Below are positions 26,801-34,674 of a DNA stretch of 50,804 nucleotides, in pieces. The DNA comes from a virus. Position numbers and translations under genes: made by a program. The stretch covers positions 1-50,804 of IMG/VR virus record IMGVR_UViG_3300048582_000241. One strand, given 5' to 3'. The first letter of the stretch is position 1. Every line of letters begins with the position of its first letter. The notes under the pieces are model-generated. The model was not told the origin of the DNA and did not search any database. It saw only the letters and a program-made list of their open reading frames with translations.

Positions 26801-29006
26801 CTAGTATCATTTTTAAAATTGATTGGTCTAAATTTAATTCTTTGGCTTTTTTCTCATGTTCAACCATTTCATTTTTCAATTGCTTGTCTTTGGTTTGAAA
26901 TTGTTCAACATATCTATCGTATTCTTCGGGAGACATATCTCTTTCAGGAATGAATGTTTTTGGTTCATAACTATGTTCAGTATATCCTTGAATACGTAAC
27001 TGTCCATCAAAATCAACATAATAAGAAGCTCCCAAATCCGGTTCTTCATATAAAGAGGCGTTGGCAGAATATTCAATTCCATCGGTTATTTCTCCAAAGA
27101 GATCCATTTGGTGGATTTTACACAAACCTAAAGTCATGGCGATATCCGTATTCTTTTCGCCATAGTTCATTAAATCTAAAATGATTGGTTCAAAGAAATT
27201 CTTATAAATGTTTTCGCGAACTTCTTCTTTCAAACATTTAGTCAATGCATCTTTGACTGGGCCAGTCATTTTAATACCTTGCTTGTTACCGTGATTTTTG
27301 GTATTTAAATCTTCAATATCAGGTCGTGCCTTAATGTACTGGTGAGCACCAACGTCCTTAAAGTATCTGATAATGTGGAATTTAGTGTACTCAAATAGTA
27401 CTTCCATATCAAAATATATTGCAAATTTAACCGCATTTTCATAAGCTTCATCATCATCAAAAGAAGCATCCCCACGTTGATAAAGTAAACCCACAGGTTT
27501 ATTGAATTCTCTGGTGGGACCGGAATACACTCGGTAAGCAATGGCACAAAGGGAACTGACTTGTTCCGTAGTTTTTTTATCATCAACTTCTTCATCATAA
27601 CTATCACATGCACCAATATCAGGCTTGTATGGCAAATGCTCTGATTTTGGGTTAAGTGGCTGAGAATCAATCCATACGTGTCCATCGTCGTTGTTTTTAA
27701 AGATAACTTTTGCTTCTTTTTCAACTCGGATTTTGGTTTTTTCTTTTAAGTTTTTTGCACGTTGAAGTAAGTGTGTTATTTCAGGAGTATCTACCCATTC
27801 TAAAACTCCTTTGATAACTGGACTAGGAGCTTCGCCTTGATGAATTTTTTTTAATTGATACTGGAGCTTGATGAGATCAAGCAATCCTCCTTTAGTTTTA
27901 ATGAATACATCTTGAACAACAAGAGGATAAGACTGCAAGTGTTTGATATATGTTTCTTTGGCACGAGAAGCAAGTTTTCTTTTTTCTTCAATAAATTTTT
28001 TGGCAAGCTCTCTATTGGTAACTCCGGTCTCGTAATTAAAGAAAGATATTTTTTCTTTTGTTTTTTCATCTGCAATACCATCCCCAGGATAGTAATAATA
28101 AGCAGGAATAAATATTTGTTTTAAGTTGTGAGCAAAATGATTTTCCCACATTCTTTTGAAAGCAGCTCCACCTTTGTCAATTTCTCCACCAGTTCCGTAA
28201 AGCATTGGAATACCAAACTGATTATCTCCTTCCATTAAACATGGTTTAGTTGCAGCATAAGAATAATCTAAATTGTCAAACAAACCGATTTCTTCAAAAA
28301 TAACAAGAGAATAAGAACCTCCTTCAAAAGCGGAGCTATCCGCGTACATCGTTTTGATTCTAGCTGTAGAATTGATACCACATTTAGTTTCTTGCTTGTT
28401 GATACGATCCATGTAACCAAGTACGATTTCTTTATCATTATTGGTTATTTTTCCGTTACGGTAAGCTATATGAGTGTTGTCTAACGAGGATTTTAATTTT
28501 TCGGCAAACTCTTGTGCTTTATCATCTTTACCGGCACAGATACCAATTTTATTTCTATTGTAAAATGTAAGTTCGTAATTGGCATTAACAGCACCCATTT
28601 CAGATAATCCAATACGTCTGGGTTTAGCAATGATAAGGCCATAACCGTGTTCAATAGCTGCTTCAATTTCTAAAAATATCCAATGATCTAAATCACGATA
28701 GAAAGGAGTTCTAAGTACTTTACGCTTTGCCCCCGGAGGCATAAGTTCAATTTTTGTAAAGTTGAGGTAGTAAAAATGTCGGCCGGTAATCCGAGGCATT
28801 CCTTTTGGTTGGAAACCATTAATACAGTAGAAATCCATTTCATCCCAGAAATCATCATACTCTAAACTTCCGGGTTTTAATGTTTCTGAAAGATTTTTTA
28901 TCTTTTCATTATAAATCATCGGTTGATAAAGCTTTGGGTTCCATTTACTGGACCTTGACTCAACCTGAAAGTTTGGTACTTTTACTTTTGGAAATACTAG
29001 ATTCAT
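26769..29006 (-). CDS. terL: Terminase large subunit
   Basis: 745 residues. A Walker-A-like motif lies at about 127-136 (AKPRRIGLSE) and a Walker B with adjacent catalytic acid at about 233-241 (SLVIFEEIG). In the C-terminal half are nuclease-type acidic positions KPDIGACD (D463, D468) and GDASFDDDEAY. These are the ATP-driven packaging motor and the headful nuclease. Length is at the large end for the family. The start at 29006 lies just six bases after the T-run of a hairpin (29012-29042), which may limit or regulate its expression. Confidence 0.92.
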   Translation of the reverse strand: MNLVFPKVKVPNFQVESRSSKWNPKLYQPMIYNEKIKNLSETLKPGSLEYDDFWDEMDFYCINGFQPKGMPRITGRHFYYLNFTKIELMPPGAKRKVLRTPFYRDLDHWIFLEIEAAIEHGYGLIIAKPRRIGLSEMGAVNANYELTFYNRNKIGICAGKDDKAQEFAEKLKSSLDNTHIAYRNGKITNNDKEIVLGYMDRINKQETKCGINSTARIKTMYADSSAFEGGSYSLVIFEEIGLFDNLDYSYAATKPCLMEGDNQFGIPMLYGTGGEIDKGGAAFKRMWENHFAHNLKQIFIPAYYYYPGDGIADEKTKEKISFFNYETGVTNRELAKKFIEEKRKLASRAKETYIKHLQSYPLVVQDVFIKTKGGLLDLIKLQYQLKKIHQGEAPSPVIKGVLEWVDTPEITHLLQRAKNLKEKTKIRVEKEAKVIFKNNDDGHVWIDSQPLNPKSEHLPYKPDIGACDSYDEEVDDKKTTEQVSSLCAIAYRVYSGPTREFNKPVGLLYQRGDASFDDDEAYENAVKFAIYFDMEVLFEYTKFHIIRYFKDVGAHQYIKARPDIEDLNTKNHGNKQGIKMTGPVKDALTKCLKEEVRENIYKNFFEPIILDLMNYGEKNTDIAMTLGLCKIHQMDLFGEITDGIEYSANASLYEEPDLGASYYVDFDGQLRIQGYTEHSYEPKTFIPERDMSPEEYDRYVEQFQTKDKQLKNEMVEHEKKAKELNLDQSILKMILDEQQRGTLYQ

Positions 29007-29011
29007 ACGAT

Positions 29012-29042
29012 AAAAAAAAATAGGTATTTATAAAATACCTAT
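29012..29042 (-). terminator. Hairpin plus T-run between the accessory operon and terL
   Basis: A 10-pair perfect stem (ATAGGTATTT with AAATACCTAT, 3-base loop) is followed by nine A on the plus strand, that is nine T on the minus strand. It ends the 29057-30949 operon and sits immediately upstream of the terL start codon, so terL must rely on read-through or an unusual promoter. Confidence 0.75.
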
Positions 29043-29056
29043 CAAAATTAAACTTT

Positions 29057-29383
29057 TTATTTTAAAGTTCGCAGAAGTTCTGCAGAATGACTTTTTACCT
29101 TTTCGATAATTTCACTCATTTTCTGTTTTGTTCTTCGACTTTCAACAATGGCCAAATGTGTTTTTTCTGCTAGTTCTGCAGTTACTTGATCAGAAGTCAT
29201 TGATTTTAAAGCATCAATATACTTGTCTTCAAATTGTTGTTTTTCAAATTCTTCGCGAACTTCATGAACTTCAATTAACTCAATAAGAGCATCGTTTGTA
29301 AGTTCTTCAAAATTTTTTCTTTCTCTGATAATACCTAGTTCTACTAGCTTATCTAACAATTCAGTTTTAGTTAAATTTTTCAT
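29057..29383 (-). CDS. Small helical (coiled-coil) protein of unknown function
   Basis: 108 residues, highly charged, starting with a LTKTELLDKLVELGI helix that resembles a SAP/LEM- or Rho-N-like helix-extended-helix motif (residues 4-18 and 24-34). A long coiled coil follows. It is the last gene before the hairpin ahead of terL. Such small helical proteins upstream of terL can be terminase small subunits or DNA-binding accessory factors, but nothing decides between them. Confidence 0.5.
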   Translation of the reverse strand: MKNLTKTELLDKLVELGIIRERKNFEELTNDALIELIEVHEVREEFEKQQFEDKYIDALKSMTSDQVTAELAEKTHLAIVESRRTKQKMSEIIEKVKSHSAELLRTLK

Positions 29384-29393
29384 GTGATTGTTT

Positions 29394-29987
29394 TTAAGTT
29401 AAATTTAATTTATTTGGATTCTCAATTTTTTTATCATGTTCAACAAACTTGCTGTTTTTTCTAGAAAGAATATCTCTTTCTATTCTACTTAATTCATAGT
29501 CCTTTGAAGACACAGCTGACGATATAGCTACTTTTTTATCATAACGGTCATAGAACTGTTTTGATGAGGTTTCGTGTTGCTGTATGGCTCTATTTGTTTT
29601 TTCAATCTTTACATCATCTTCTTCGGCTACTGCAGCAGAGTAGTTTTTTAGCAAACGAATTTTATTTTCTTTTAATATATGTTCGTGTTCAATATCCGGA
29701 TGGAACTGTAACATTTTATATTTTCTAATTGCATTTACAATTAACGGATCATCGGCTTTTAACTTTTCCCTTTTTCCATATACTTCTTCTTGTGCCCGAT
29801 AAAAACGGTCTTTTTCAATGTAATGTTTAAAAGGAGATAAATAGTCTACTGAAAAAGCTACAACTGTAAGTCCTTCAATTTTATGCTTCTTAACCAATTC
29901 GGTAAAGTCCTTAATACCTTTCCAACTGTCGGTGGCCGGATCATCAAGGATTAAATTTGTGTTCTCGTCAAGTTCTAGTAAATACAT
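29394..29987 (-). CDS. Protein of unknown function upstream of terL
   Basis: 197 residues. The N-terminal 55 residues are mixed (LELDENTNLILDDPATDSW) and the rest is charged and helical, with coiled coil at about 100-150. No signal peptide or membrane segment. It lies in the operon that opens at 30949. A structural or terminase-accessory role is possible. Confidence 0.45.
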   Translation of the reverse strand: MYLLELDENTNLILDDPATDSWKGIKDFTELVKKHKIEGLTVVAFSVDYLSPFKHYIEKDRFYRAQEEVYGKREKLKADDPLIVNAIRKYKMLQFHPDIEHEHILKENKIRLLKNYSAAVAEEDDVKIEKTNRAIQQHETSSKQFYDRYDKKVAISSAVSSKDYELSRIERDILSRKNSKFVEHDKKIENPNKLNLT

Positions 29988-29990
29988 AAT

Positions 29991-30296
29991 CTAGGTGTAA
30001 TAGTCAATTTTTTTTATCCATATAGGACCAAAAATATTTTTTGTCACTTTTATAAACAAAAAATTTAAGTCTCCGGTTTCTTCGTTGTAAAAATAAAATT
30101 CAGAAATAAGTCCTTCAAATGGAACTATTTCTGATTTTATCTGAACAAGTCCTTTTACAGCATCATTATGAACAAAAGATTCAAACAAAAGTTGATCCAG
30201 TTCTGTGTTCTGTTTATCTATAAGTTTTAGGTTGTTTACATAATCAGAGTAAACTACGCTTTTGAATATATGAAGTCTTTGATTTTGAAAATTCAT
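29991..30296 (-). CDS. Small protein of unknown function
   Basis: 101 residues, start overlapping the upstream gene by 53 bases. Beta-rich C-terminus (GLISEFYFYNEETGDLNFLF). No recognisable motif; coupled in the operon ending at the terL hairpin. Confidence 0.45.
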   Translation of the reverse strand: MNFQNQRLHIFKSVVYSDYVNNLKLIDKQNTELDQLLFESFVHNDAVKGLVQIKSEIVPFEGLISEFYFYNEETGDLNFLFIKVTKNIFGPIWIKKIDYYT

Positions 30297-30588
30297 CGTA
30301 AATATCTTTAAATCTTCTATAAGTAAAAAAGTAATGATATTTTTCTGAAATGATTTCGTACTTCTCAGTTTTATTCAAATCAGGATAAACAATACTTAAA
30401 CACTCGTAGATAAAACCTATTTTGTAATTATTTTTATGTTTTTTAGATTGCTGCTCCGGAAAGTCCTCCGGAACAACAAATAAAATTAAACCCAGTTTTA
30501 ATTTTTCAAAAAGATAGTTTCTTGTCGCGACATTAAGATTGTTTATTTCCGAAGGATCAGATATTTCTAAACTATTGTGAAGTATCAT
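30244..30588 (-). CDS. Small protein, terminase-small-subunit candidate by position
   Basis: 114 residues, basic and helical in the second half (YPDLNKTEKYEIISEKYHYFF, RRFKDIYDEFSKS). The build, a short helical basic protein three genes upstream of terL, could suit a small terminase DNA-binding subunit, but no helix-turn-helix is certain. It overlaps its upstream neighbour by 17 bases. Confidence 0.45.
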   Translation of the reverse strand: MILHNSLEISDPSEINNLNVATRNYLFEKLKLGLILFVVPEDFPEQQSKKHKNNYKIGFIYECLSIVYPDLNKTEKYEIISEKYHYFFTYRRFKDIYDEFSKSKTSYIQKRSLL

Positions 30589-30949
30589 CTGTTTTTGATT
30601 TAATAACTTTCATTGGTTTTTGGGCGTTTTGCTTTGCTCCAATGATTGCTTGATTGGCAATTGTGTTTTTTGCTTTTACTGTGTAATCAGTAAATTTTTC
30701 GTACTCCAATTTAAAATTCAAATCAGTTAAAACTCTTTTTTCAATTTCAAGTTGAATAGCATTGTAGATGTCTTGACAGTCTTGAATTTTCTGAATTGTT
30801 TCCGGTTCGTACACATCAGATTTAAAATGCTTTGAAGCTTTTCTTGCATTGTACAATAATTGCATTAAAGTATTCAAATCATTAATGTAAACACCTAATT
30901 TCTCGGCGTATGTTTGAAGATCGGTGGTTGAGATTTTACTAAAGTCCAT
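30572..30949 (-). CDS. Helical protein opening the dyad-promoter operon upstream of terL
   Basis: 125 residues. I start at MDFSKISTTDLQTYAEKLG (30949), because the promoter element TATCTTTG lies 18 bases upstream and a longer frame from a TTG at 30970 would run into it. The protein is helical throughout with a Lys-rich C-terminus. Function unknown. It is the first gene of a five-gene operon ending at the hairpin before terL. Confidence 0.5.
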   Translation of the reverse strand: MDFSKISTTDLQTYAEKLGVYINDLNTLMQLLYNARKASKHFKSDVYEPETIQKIQDCQDIYNAIQLEIEKRVLTDLNFKLEYEKFTDYTVKAKNTIANQAIIGAKQNAQKPMKVIKSKTDDTSQ

Positions 30950-30967
30950 ATTTGTTATAATTTTAAA

Positions 30968-30991
30968 CAAAGATAACGGAAATTATTTCAT
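30968..30991 (-). promoter_or_regulatory. Dyad-box promoter A
   Basis: On the minus strand the box ATGAAATAATTTC is followed, 16 bases from its first base, by TATCTTTG. The dyad replaces the usual -33 TTG. It drives the 30949-29057 operon and abuts the terminator at 30994-31018. Four other sites in the window share the same box and spacing. Confidence 0.75.
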
Positions 30992-30993
30992 AT

Positions 30994-31018
30994 AAAAAAA
31001 GCTTTCCGTAGAAAGCTT
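30994..31018 (-). terminator. Terminator after the DUF2829-like gene
   Basis: Perfect stem AAGCTTTC with GAAAGCTT (loop of four) and seven T on the minus strand. It overlaps the stop codon of the gene at 31017 and runs directly into dyad promoter A. Confidence 0.8.
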
Positions 31019-31313
31019 ACATATATTCTTCTTGTTTTTGAATCCAGTCAGAAGCAAGGAGATCTTGATTTGTTGGAGTCCATATCTGAACAGTTCCATC
31101 TTTGCACACTTTTCGAACTTCCGGCATCCGTGTAACAGTAAACGCATCCCCGAGGTCAAAAAAACTTGTCGCTACACCATTCACGTTTTCTCTAGTGTGT
31201 TTGGTCATATCCAAGTTTCCTGAAATTACATGAATACATTCTTCTGAATCCCAACACTCGCGAAGTATAGCTGCTCCTTCTAAAACTAAATTAAATGCTT
31301 CTGGAAATCTCAT
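31017..31313 (-). CDS. DUF2829 / Tad2-like protein, divergent copy
   Basis: 98 residues from MRFPEAFNLVLEGAAILREC (start 31313). It shares the DUF2829 layout with the next gene upstream: F-x-EA near the N-terminus, G-x-x-x-x-R-x-x-W, and a C-terminal WTPTNQDLLASDW that parallels [13 protein letters not shown]. Tad2, a DUF2829 protein, binds the cyclic ADP-ribose signal of Thoeris defence; whether this copy binds the same or another nucleotide is unknown. It has its own TAnnTTTG element (31332-31339) behind a terminator. The call rests on motif pattern and tandem position. Confidence 0.62.
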   Translation of the reverse strand: MRFPEAFNLVLEGAAILRECWDSEECIHVISGNLDMTKHTRENVNGVATSFFDLGDAFTVTRMPEVRKVCKDGTVQIWTPTNQDLLASDWIQKQEEYM

Positions 31314-31331
31314 AGCTTTTGATTTAAAGTA

Positions 31332-31339
31332 CAAATATA
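31332..31339 (-). promoter_or_regulatory. -7 element TATATTTG between the two DUF2829 genes
   Basis: TATATTTG begins at the last T of a terminator's T-run and lies 18 bases before the start at 31313. No dyad box accompanies it, unlike the five dyad promoters nearby. Confidence 0.5.
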
Positions 31340-31366
31340 AAAAAAAACCTCTCATTATGAGAGGTT
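31339..31366 (-). terminator. Terminator between the two DUF2829 genes
   Basis: Nine-pair perfect stem (AACCTCTCA with TGAGAGGTT, 3-base loop) followed by nine T on the minus strand, just after the stop at 31374. Confidence 0.82.
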
Positions 31367-31373
31367 TAATTTT

Positions 31374-31685
31374 TTAATCTAATATGCACCAATCTTCGGC
31401 TAGCATATCTGTTTGAGAAGCAAGCCAACCATTAACAATAGTTCCATCTGCTGCTTTCATACATAAATATGCTGTAAATGGAATTTTTGCTCCAGCAATA
31501 GCATCTTTAGTTAAATAATCTTTTACAGATTGAGGTAATGATTTTACGTTTGGAATAAAATCAACATCTAATGCATCTGCAGGTCTTTGGAATACAAACA
31601 TTCCTTTTCCGTTCCAACCTTCTCTAGCAATTAATTTGCCTTGTTTTACAGCTTCAATAGCTGCTCCAAAATTTTGATTTTTCAT
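31374..31685 (-). CDS. tad2: DUF2829 protein, Tad2-family anti-Thoeris candidate
   Basis: 103 residues. The sequence matches the DUF2829 layout closely: [20 protein letters not shown], then NGKGMFVF near residue 26, an aliphatic middle, [16 protein letters not shown], and the C-terminal [13 protein letters not shown]. Tad2 proteins of this family sequester the gcADPR messenger made by ThsB and so block Thoeris abortive defence. It follows the KTSC gene by two bases and is the last gene of the operon opened by dyad promoter B. Family assignment is strong; anti-Thoeris activity in this phage is inferred. Confidence 0.82.
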   Translation of the reverse strand: MKNQNFGAAIEAVKQGKLIAREGWNGKGMFVFQRPADALDVDFIPNVKSLPQSVKDYLTKDAIAGAKIPFTAYLCMKAADGTIVNGWLASQTDMLAEDWCILD

Positions 31686-31687
31686 GA

Positions 31688-31957
31688 TTATAAATTTAAT
31701 TTGTGTTCTCCGACTTTTTCGTATTTCAATTCTTTATTTTTTCTGATATTGGCATCAAACCATGAACCTTTTTCTTTGGTGCCAAATATTTCAGTAAATT
31801 TTTCTCTAGTAACCGGCCAGTACTGATACAGTACATTATTTGGAAACATTACCTGAATGAAAGGAGTACCTGTCTTTTCATCCACATCGTGCCCGATTGC
31901 AGATAGCAATTTTGAATAAGGCACATCATACATTGTTTTATTAAACTTGAAAGCCAT
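31688..31957 (-). CDS. KTSC-domain protein
   Basis: 89 residues starting at [12 protein letters not shown] (31957), chosen because it follows the phosphoesterase stop closely (17-base overlap). An upstream extension would lie wholly inside the phosphoesterase. The layout S-x-x-x-x-IGHD, [34 protein letters not shown] fits the KTSC domain, a small beta-rich fold often appended to nucleic-acid enzymes or found alone in phages. No biochemical role is established that I can assign. It sits between a DHH phosphoesterase and DUF2829. Confidence 0.7.
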   Translation of the reverse strand: MAFKFNKTMYDVPYSKLLSAIGHDVDEKTGTPFIQVMFPNNVLYQYWPVTREKFTEIFGTKEKGSWFDANIRKNKELKYEKVGEHKLNL

Positions 31958-32876
31958 TTGGAAATATCTTTTTAATGTCTTTGTTCGGCAATATAAAACC
32001 GCATGCTTGTGGGTGGCCGCCGCCGCCAAAGCATTTTGCGATTGACAAAATATCTACATCTTTAGTAGTGTACAAGCTAAACTTCCAAGTCCCATTACCA
32101 TTGTAAACAAACGCCAACATAGCATCGTGGATCTCGGAAACATAATGACCGTTAAAAGTGTTTGAATTAAAGAAGTTTGAATTGGCACAAAGTATATTCA
32201 ATCCGTTGTGATTTATCTCAAACTTGTTGGCCATAATGGATTGATTTATTTTTTCCTGATACTCTAAAATAGCTTTACCAAGAGCTATTTTTTCATCAAT
32301 ACTGATTTGATAGATATCAACATCTTCCGGTTTTGTGTACGTTCTCATTCCATATTGGAAAGGTAACGTTCCGTTATCCCAGTCAAAATCTGCTATTAAA
32401 GCTTTTTCTCCTTGTCTCCAAGTGTCGTACTGGCCGATCAAACGAATGATTTTTTTAATACCATCATTGATATAATCATTGTATTCTACCATTTGAACAA
32501 TCTCCGCACCGGAAAGAACCGATGAATAGTAATAAGTAAAACCAAGGTCTTTTACTTCATACATGGTAATAAGTCCGGTAAGCTCCGTTTTCTCCAAAGC
32601 AATTTTGTTTGTTTTGGCATATTCAACAAAAGCATCAAAAGCAGACTTGTGATGATCGTACCAAAATAATCTTTCTGCATTTTTGGCCAAAGTAAACATA
32701 TCTTCCATCGGTAACGATACGTCTGCCATACCTACAATTTGATTTTTACATTGACGAATATCAAACTTTTCGCCATAATCATAGCCGATTAGTTCAGGAT
32801 CCTGAAATGCTAATCCGGCAACAACACCCGAAAAGATACCATCTAAATCTTTTGAGTGATAAAAAAATTTTCTCAT
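31941..32876 (-). CDS. DHH/DHHA1 family phosphoesterase
   Basis: 311 residues from MRKFFYHSKDLDG (32876). DHH motifs appear in order: HSKDLDG (residues 7-13), ADVSLP, YDHHKS (metal-binding DHH), then an aspartate in IGQYDTW, and C-terminal GGGGHPQACGF of DHHA1. The family includes nanoRNases and phosphodiesterases that cleave short oligonucleotides or cyclic dinucleotides. A start at 32912 is possible but would overlap promoter B. It begins the operon leading to KTSC and DUF2829. Substrate is not readable; involvement in degrading defence nucleotides is a hypothesis. Confidence 0.85.
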   Translation of the reverse strand: MRKFFYHSKDLDGIFSGVVAGLAFQDPELIGYDYGEKFDIRQCKNQIVGMADVSLPMEDMFTLAKNAERLFWYDHHKSAFDAFVEYAKTNKIALEKTELTGLITMYEVKDLGFTYYYSSVLSGAEIVQMVEYNDYINDGIKKIIRLIGQYDTWRQGEKALIADFDWDNGTLPFQYGMRTYTKPEDVDIYQISIDEKIALGKAILEYQEKINQSIMANKFEINHNGLNILCANSNFFNSNTFNGHYVSEIHDAMLAFVYNGNGTWKFSLYTTKDVDILSIAKCFGGGGHPQACGFILPNKDIKKIFPNGFQV

Positions 32877-32901
32877 AGTGTAATGATTTATAATTAGAAA
32901 A

Positions 32902-32925
32902 CAAATGTACATGAAATTATTTCAT
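32902..32925 (-). promoter_or_regulatory. Dyad-box promoter B
   Basis: ATGAAATAATTTC plus TACATTTG at the standard 16-base spacing, 25 bases before the DHH start codon and directly behind a terminator T-run (32931-32939). In this copy the dyad extends to CATGAAATnATTTCATG. Confidence 0.78.
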
Positions 32926-32930
32926 GTAAC

Positions 32931-32960
32931 AAAAAAAAACCCACCGATTAAAGTGAGTTT
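32931..32960 (-). terminator. Terminator ahead of dyad promoter B
   Basis: Stem AAACTCAC with GTGGGTTT (one G-U pair) followed by nine T on the minus strand. It lies about 80 bases past the chaperonin stop and ends that transcript. Confidence 0.72.
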
Positions 32961-33010
32961 TTTTGGAATGGTAAACAAAAGTATAAAACAACATGAATAA
33001 GAGAGAGATT

Positions 33011-33041
33011 CAAATATACAAATTATTTTGATTCAGCAAAA
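33011..33041 (-). promoter_or_regulatory. Possible host-type promoter just past the chaperonin gene
   Basis: TTTTG at 33041-33037 and TATATTTG at 33018-33011 are separated by 18 bases, a good match to the housekeeping Bacteroidota promoter. No gene follows before the terminator at 32931-32960, so a short RNA of about 75 bases is possible; chance occurrence in AT-rich DNA cannot be excluded. Confidence 0.35.
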
Positions 33042-34673
33042 TTAATTATCCATATTTAAAGCTCCTCCTGTTGTTAAAACAATAGCTGCTATACTAACAG
33101 CGTTTAACAATGCGTTTTTTGGCACATCAAATGGATCAACAATACCTGCTTCAATTAAATTGCAGTAACGGTTAACTTTCATGTCGTACCCTTTTGTATA
33201 ACCATCTTCATTTGTTCTTTGCAAAAATTCATCAACTGTTTCTTTACTGATACCTGCATTTTCCATTATTTTTTTAAACGGAGCTTGTAATGCTTCTTTC
33301 AAAATGTACAAAGCAACAACTTCCTCGTGGTTGTTACCATCTTGTTTTAAAATATCGGATTGTTTTAACAACGACAAACCTCCTCCCGGTAGGAACCCTG
33401 ATTTGATTGCTCCAGAAACCGCATTGATAGCATCTTCAATTCTTAGTCGTTTTTCGTTAATTTCAACATCGTTGTATCCGCCGGCATAAACAATGGCATA
33501 TCCATTTCTCAATTTTGACAAACGAATTTTATGCAAGTTTGAAAAATAGTTATCATCAATTTTTGAGGTTATATCTTTTTCAATTTCTTTAATTCGTAAA
33601 TCTAAACGAGTTTTGTCTTGCGTTTCGTTTTTCAAAATAAAGTGTTCTGCATATACTTCTAATTCATCAACAACACCAAAAACACTGTATCGCATATTGT
33701 CAAAATTATCAGTTCCTTCAAAGTTGACAACAGTAGCATCTACATAAGTAGCAATATCTTCCGCATACAATTGTTTTTCAAATTCCGGACCAGGCAGTCT
33801 TAAAGCAGTAATGTTTAATCCTTGCAGTCTATTTTCCATCAACGTAGCCAAAGCATGACTGTTAATGTCTTTGGCAAAAATAACAAGCTGTGGATTCTCT
33901 ACTGCAGATTCTTCTTCCGATTCATAAGCTAGTTGCAATATTTGAACGATACGGTCCGGTTGAGAAATCTCCTCGTTGGTTATAAAAACCAAAGCATCTT
34001 TCATAATGGCAGCTTTTTTCTGTTTGTGGTTAGTCAAAGTAAAATTGATATAACCGCTGTCGTATTTGAAACCTTTGTGAACTTTCATATCATCATAATG
34101 GTTTTCTCCAACAGCTGCAGTAACATATCCATCATAATCAATAGCTTGAAAAGCATCTGAAATTAATTTTGACAATTCAACGTTACCGTTACACGAAACA
34201 GAAGCAATGTCTTGTATCTGCTTTATTTTTTGATTTTCATCAGTACTAATAAAAATACGTTCCAGTTCTAAGCTTTTGATAATTTCTCTTGTGTACTTAA
34301 TGAGGTTGTCTTTTAGCATTACCACATTTAAGCCTGGGTGCTTTTCAATTTGATCAAAACCTTCTTTTAATAATGCCGCCGCCAAAACACTTGCCGTTGT
34401 AGTTCCATCACCGGAAAGCATGTTTGTTTTCAAAGCAACTTCCTTGATCATCTTGGCACCCATGTTTTTTAAATCATTGTCCAAAACAATTTCCTTTGCA
34501 ATAGAAACACCATCATTGATGATTTTTACATTCGGTCCGTTTCGAATAATAATGTTTTTTCCTTTTGGCCCTAACGTGGAACCAATGATTTCTGTTGCTT
34601 CTAAAATACCTTCCAAAATACCTTTGGTGGCTTCCTTAGCACTGTAAGTCGTTTGTTTTTTAATTTCACTCAT
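33042..34673 (-). CDS. groEL: Phage-encoded GroEL-like chaperonin
   Basis: 543 residues, full length for group I chaperonins. Equatorial ATP-site motifs are intact: LGPKGKN (34-40), NDGVSIAKE with D54, and GDGTTTASVLA from G88. A C-terminal RIEDAINAV corresponds to the second catalytic Asp region and is followed by GGG. The apical domain is much more divergent than the equatorial one, and the C-terminal GGM-repeat tail of bacterial GroEL is absent (ends LTTGGALNMDN). It starts one base after the GroES-like gene. It probably folds virion or other phage proteins; the client is unknown. Confidence 0.93.
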   Translation of the reverse strand: MSEIKKQTTYSAKEATKGILEGILEATEIIGSTLGPKGKNIIIRNGPNVKIINDGVSIAKEIVLDNDLKNMGAKMIKEVALKTNMLSGDGTTTASVLAAALLKEGFDQIEKHPGLNVVMLKDNLIKYTREIIKSLELERIFISTDENQKIKQIQDIASVSCNGNVELSKLISDAFQAIDYDGYVTAAVGENHYDDMKVHKGFKYDSGYINFTLTNHKQKKAAIMKDALVFITNEEISQPDRIVQILQLAYESEEESAVENPQLVIFAKDINSHALATLMENRLQGLNITALRLPGPEFEKQLYAEDIATYVDATVVNFEGTDNFDNMRYSVFGVVDELEVYAEHFILKNETQDKTRLDLRIKEIEKDITSKIDDNYFSNLHKIRLSKLRNGYAIVYAGGYNDVEINEKRLRIEDAINAVSGAIKSGFLPGGGLSLLKQSDILKQDGNNHEEVVALYILKEALQAPFKKIMENAGISKETVDEFLQRTNEDGYTKGYDMKVNRYCNLIEAGIVDPFDVPKNALLNAVSIAAIVLTTGGALNMDN

Positions 34674-34674
34674 G

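Noticed and set aside
30244-30588. Firm naming of a terminase small subunit
   Set aside because: Several small helical genes (29057-30949) precede terL and none shows a decisive helix-turn-helix; I only mention candidates.
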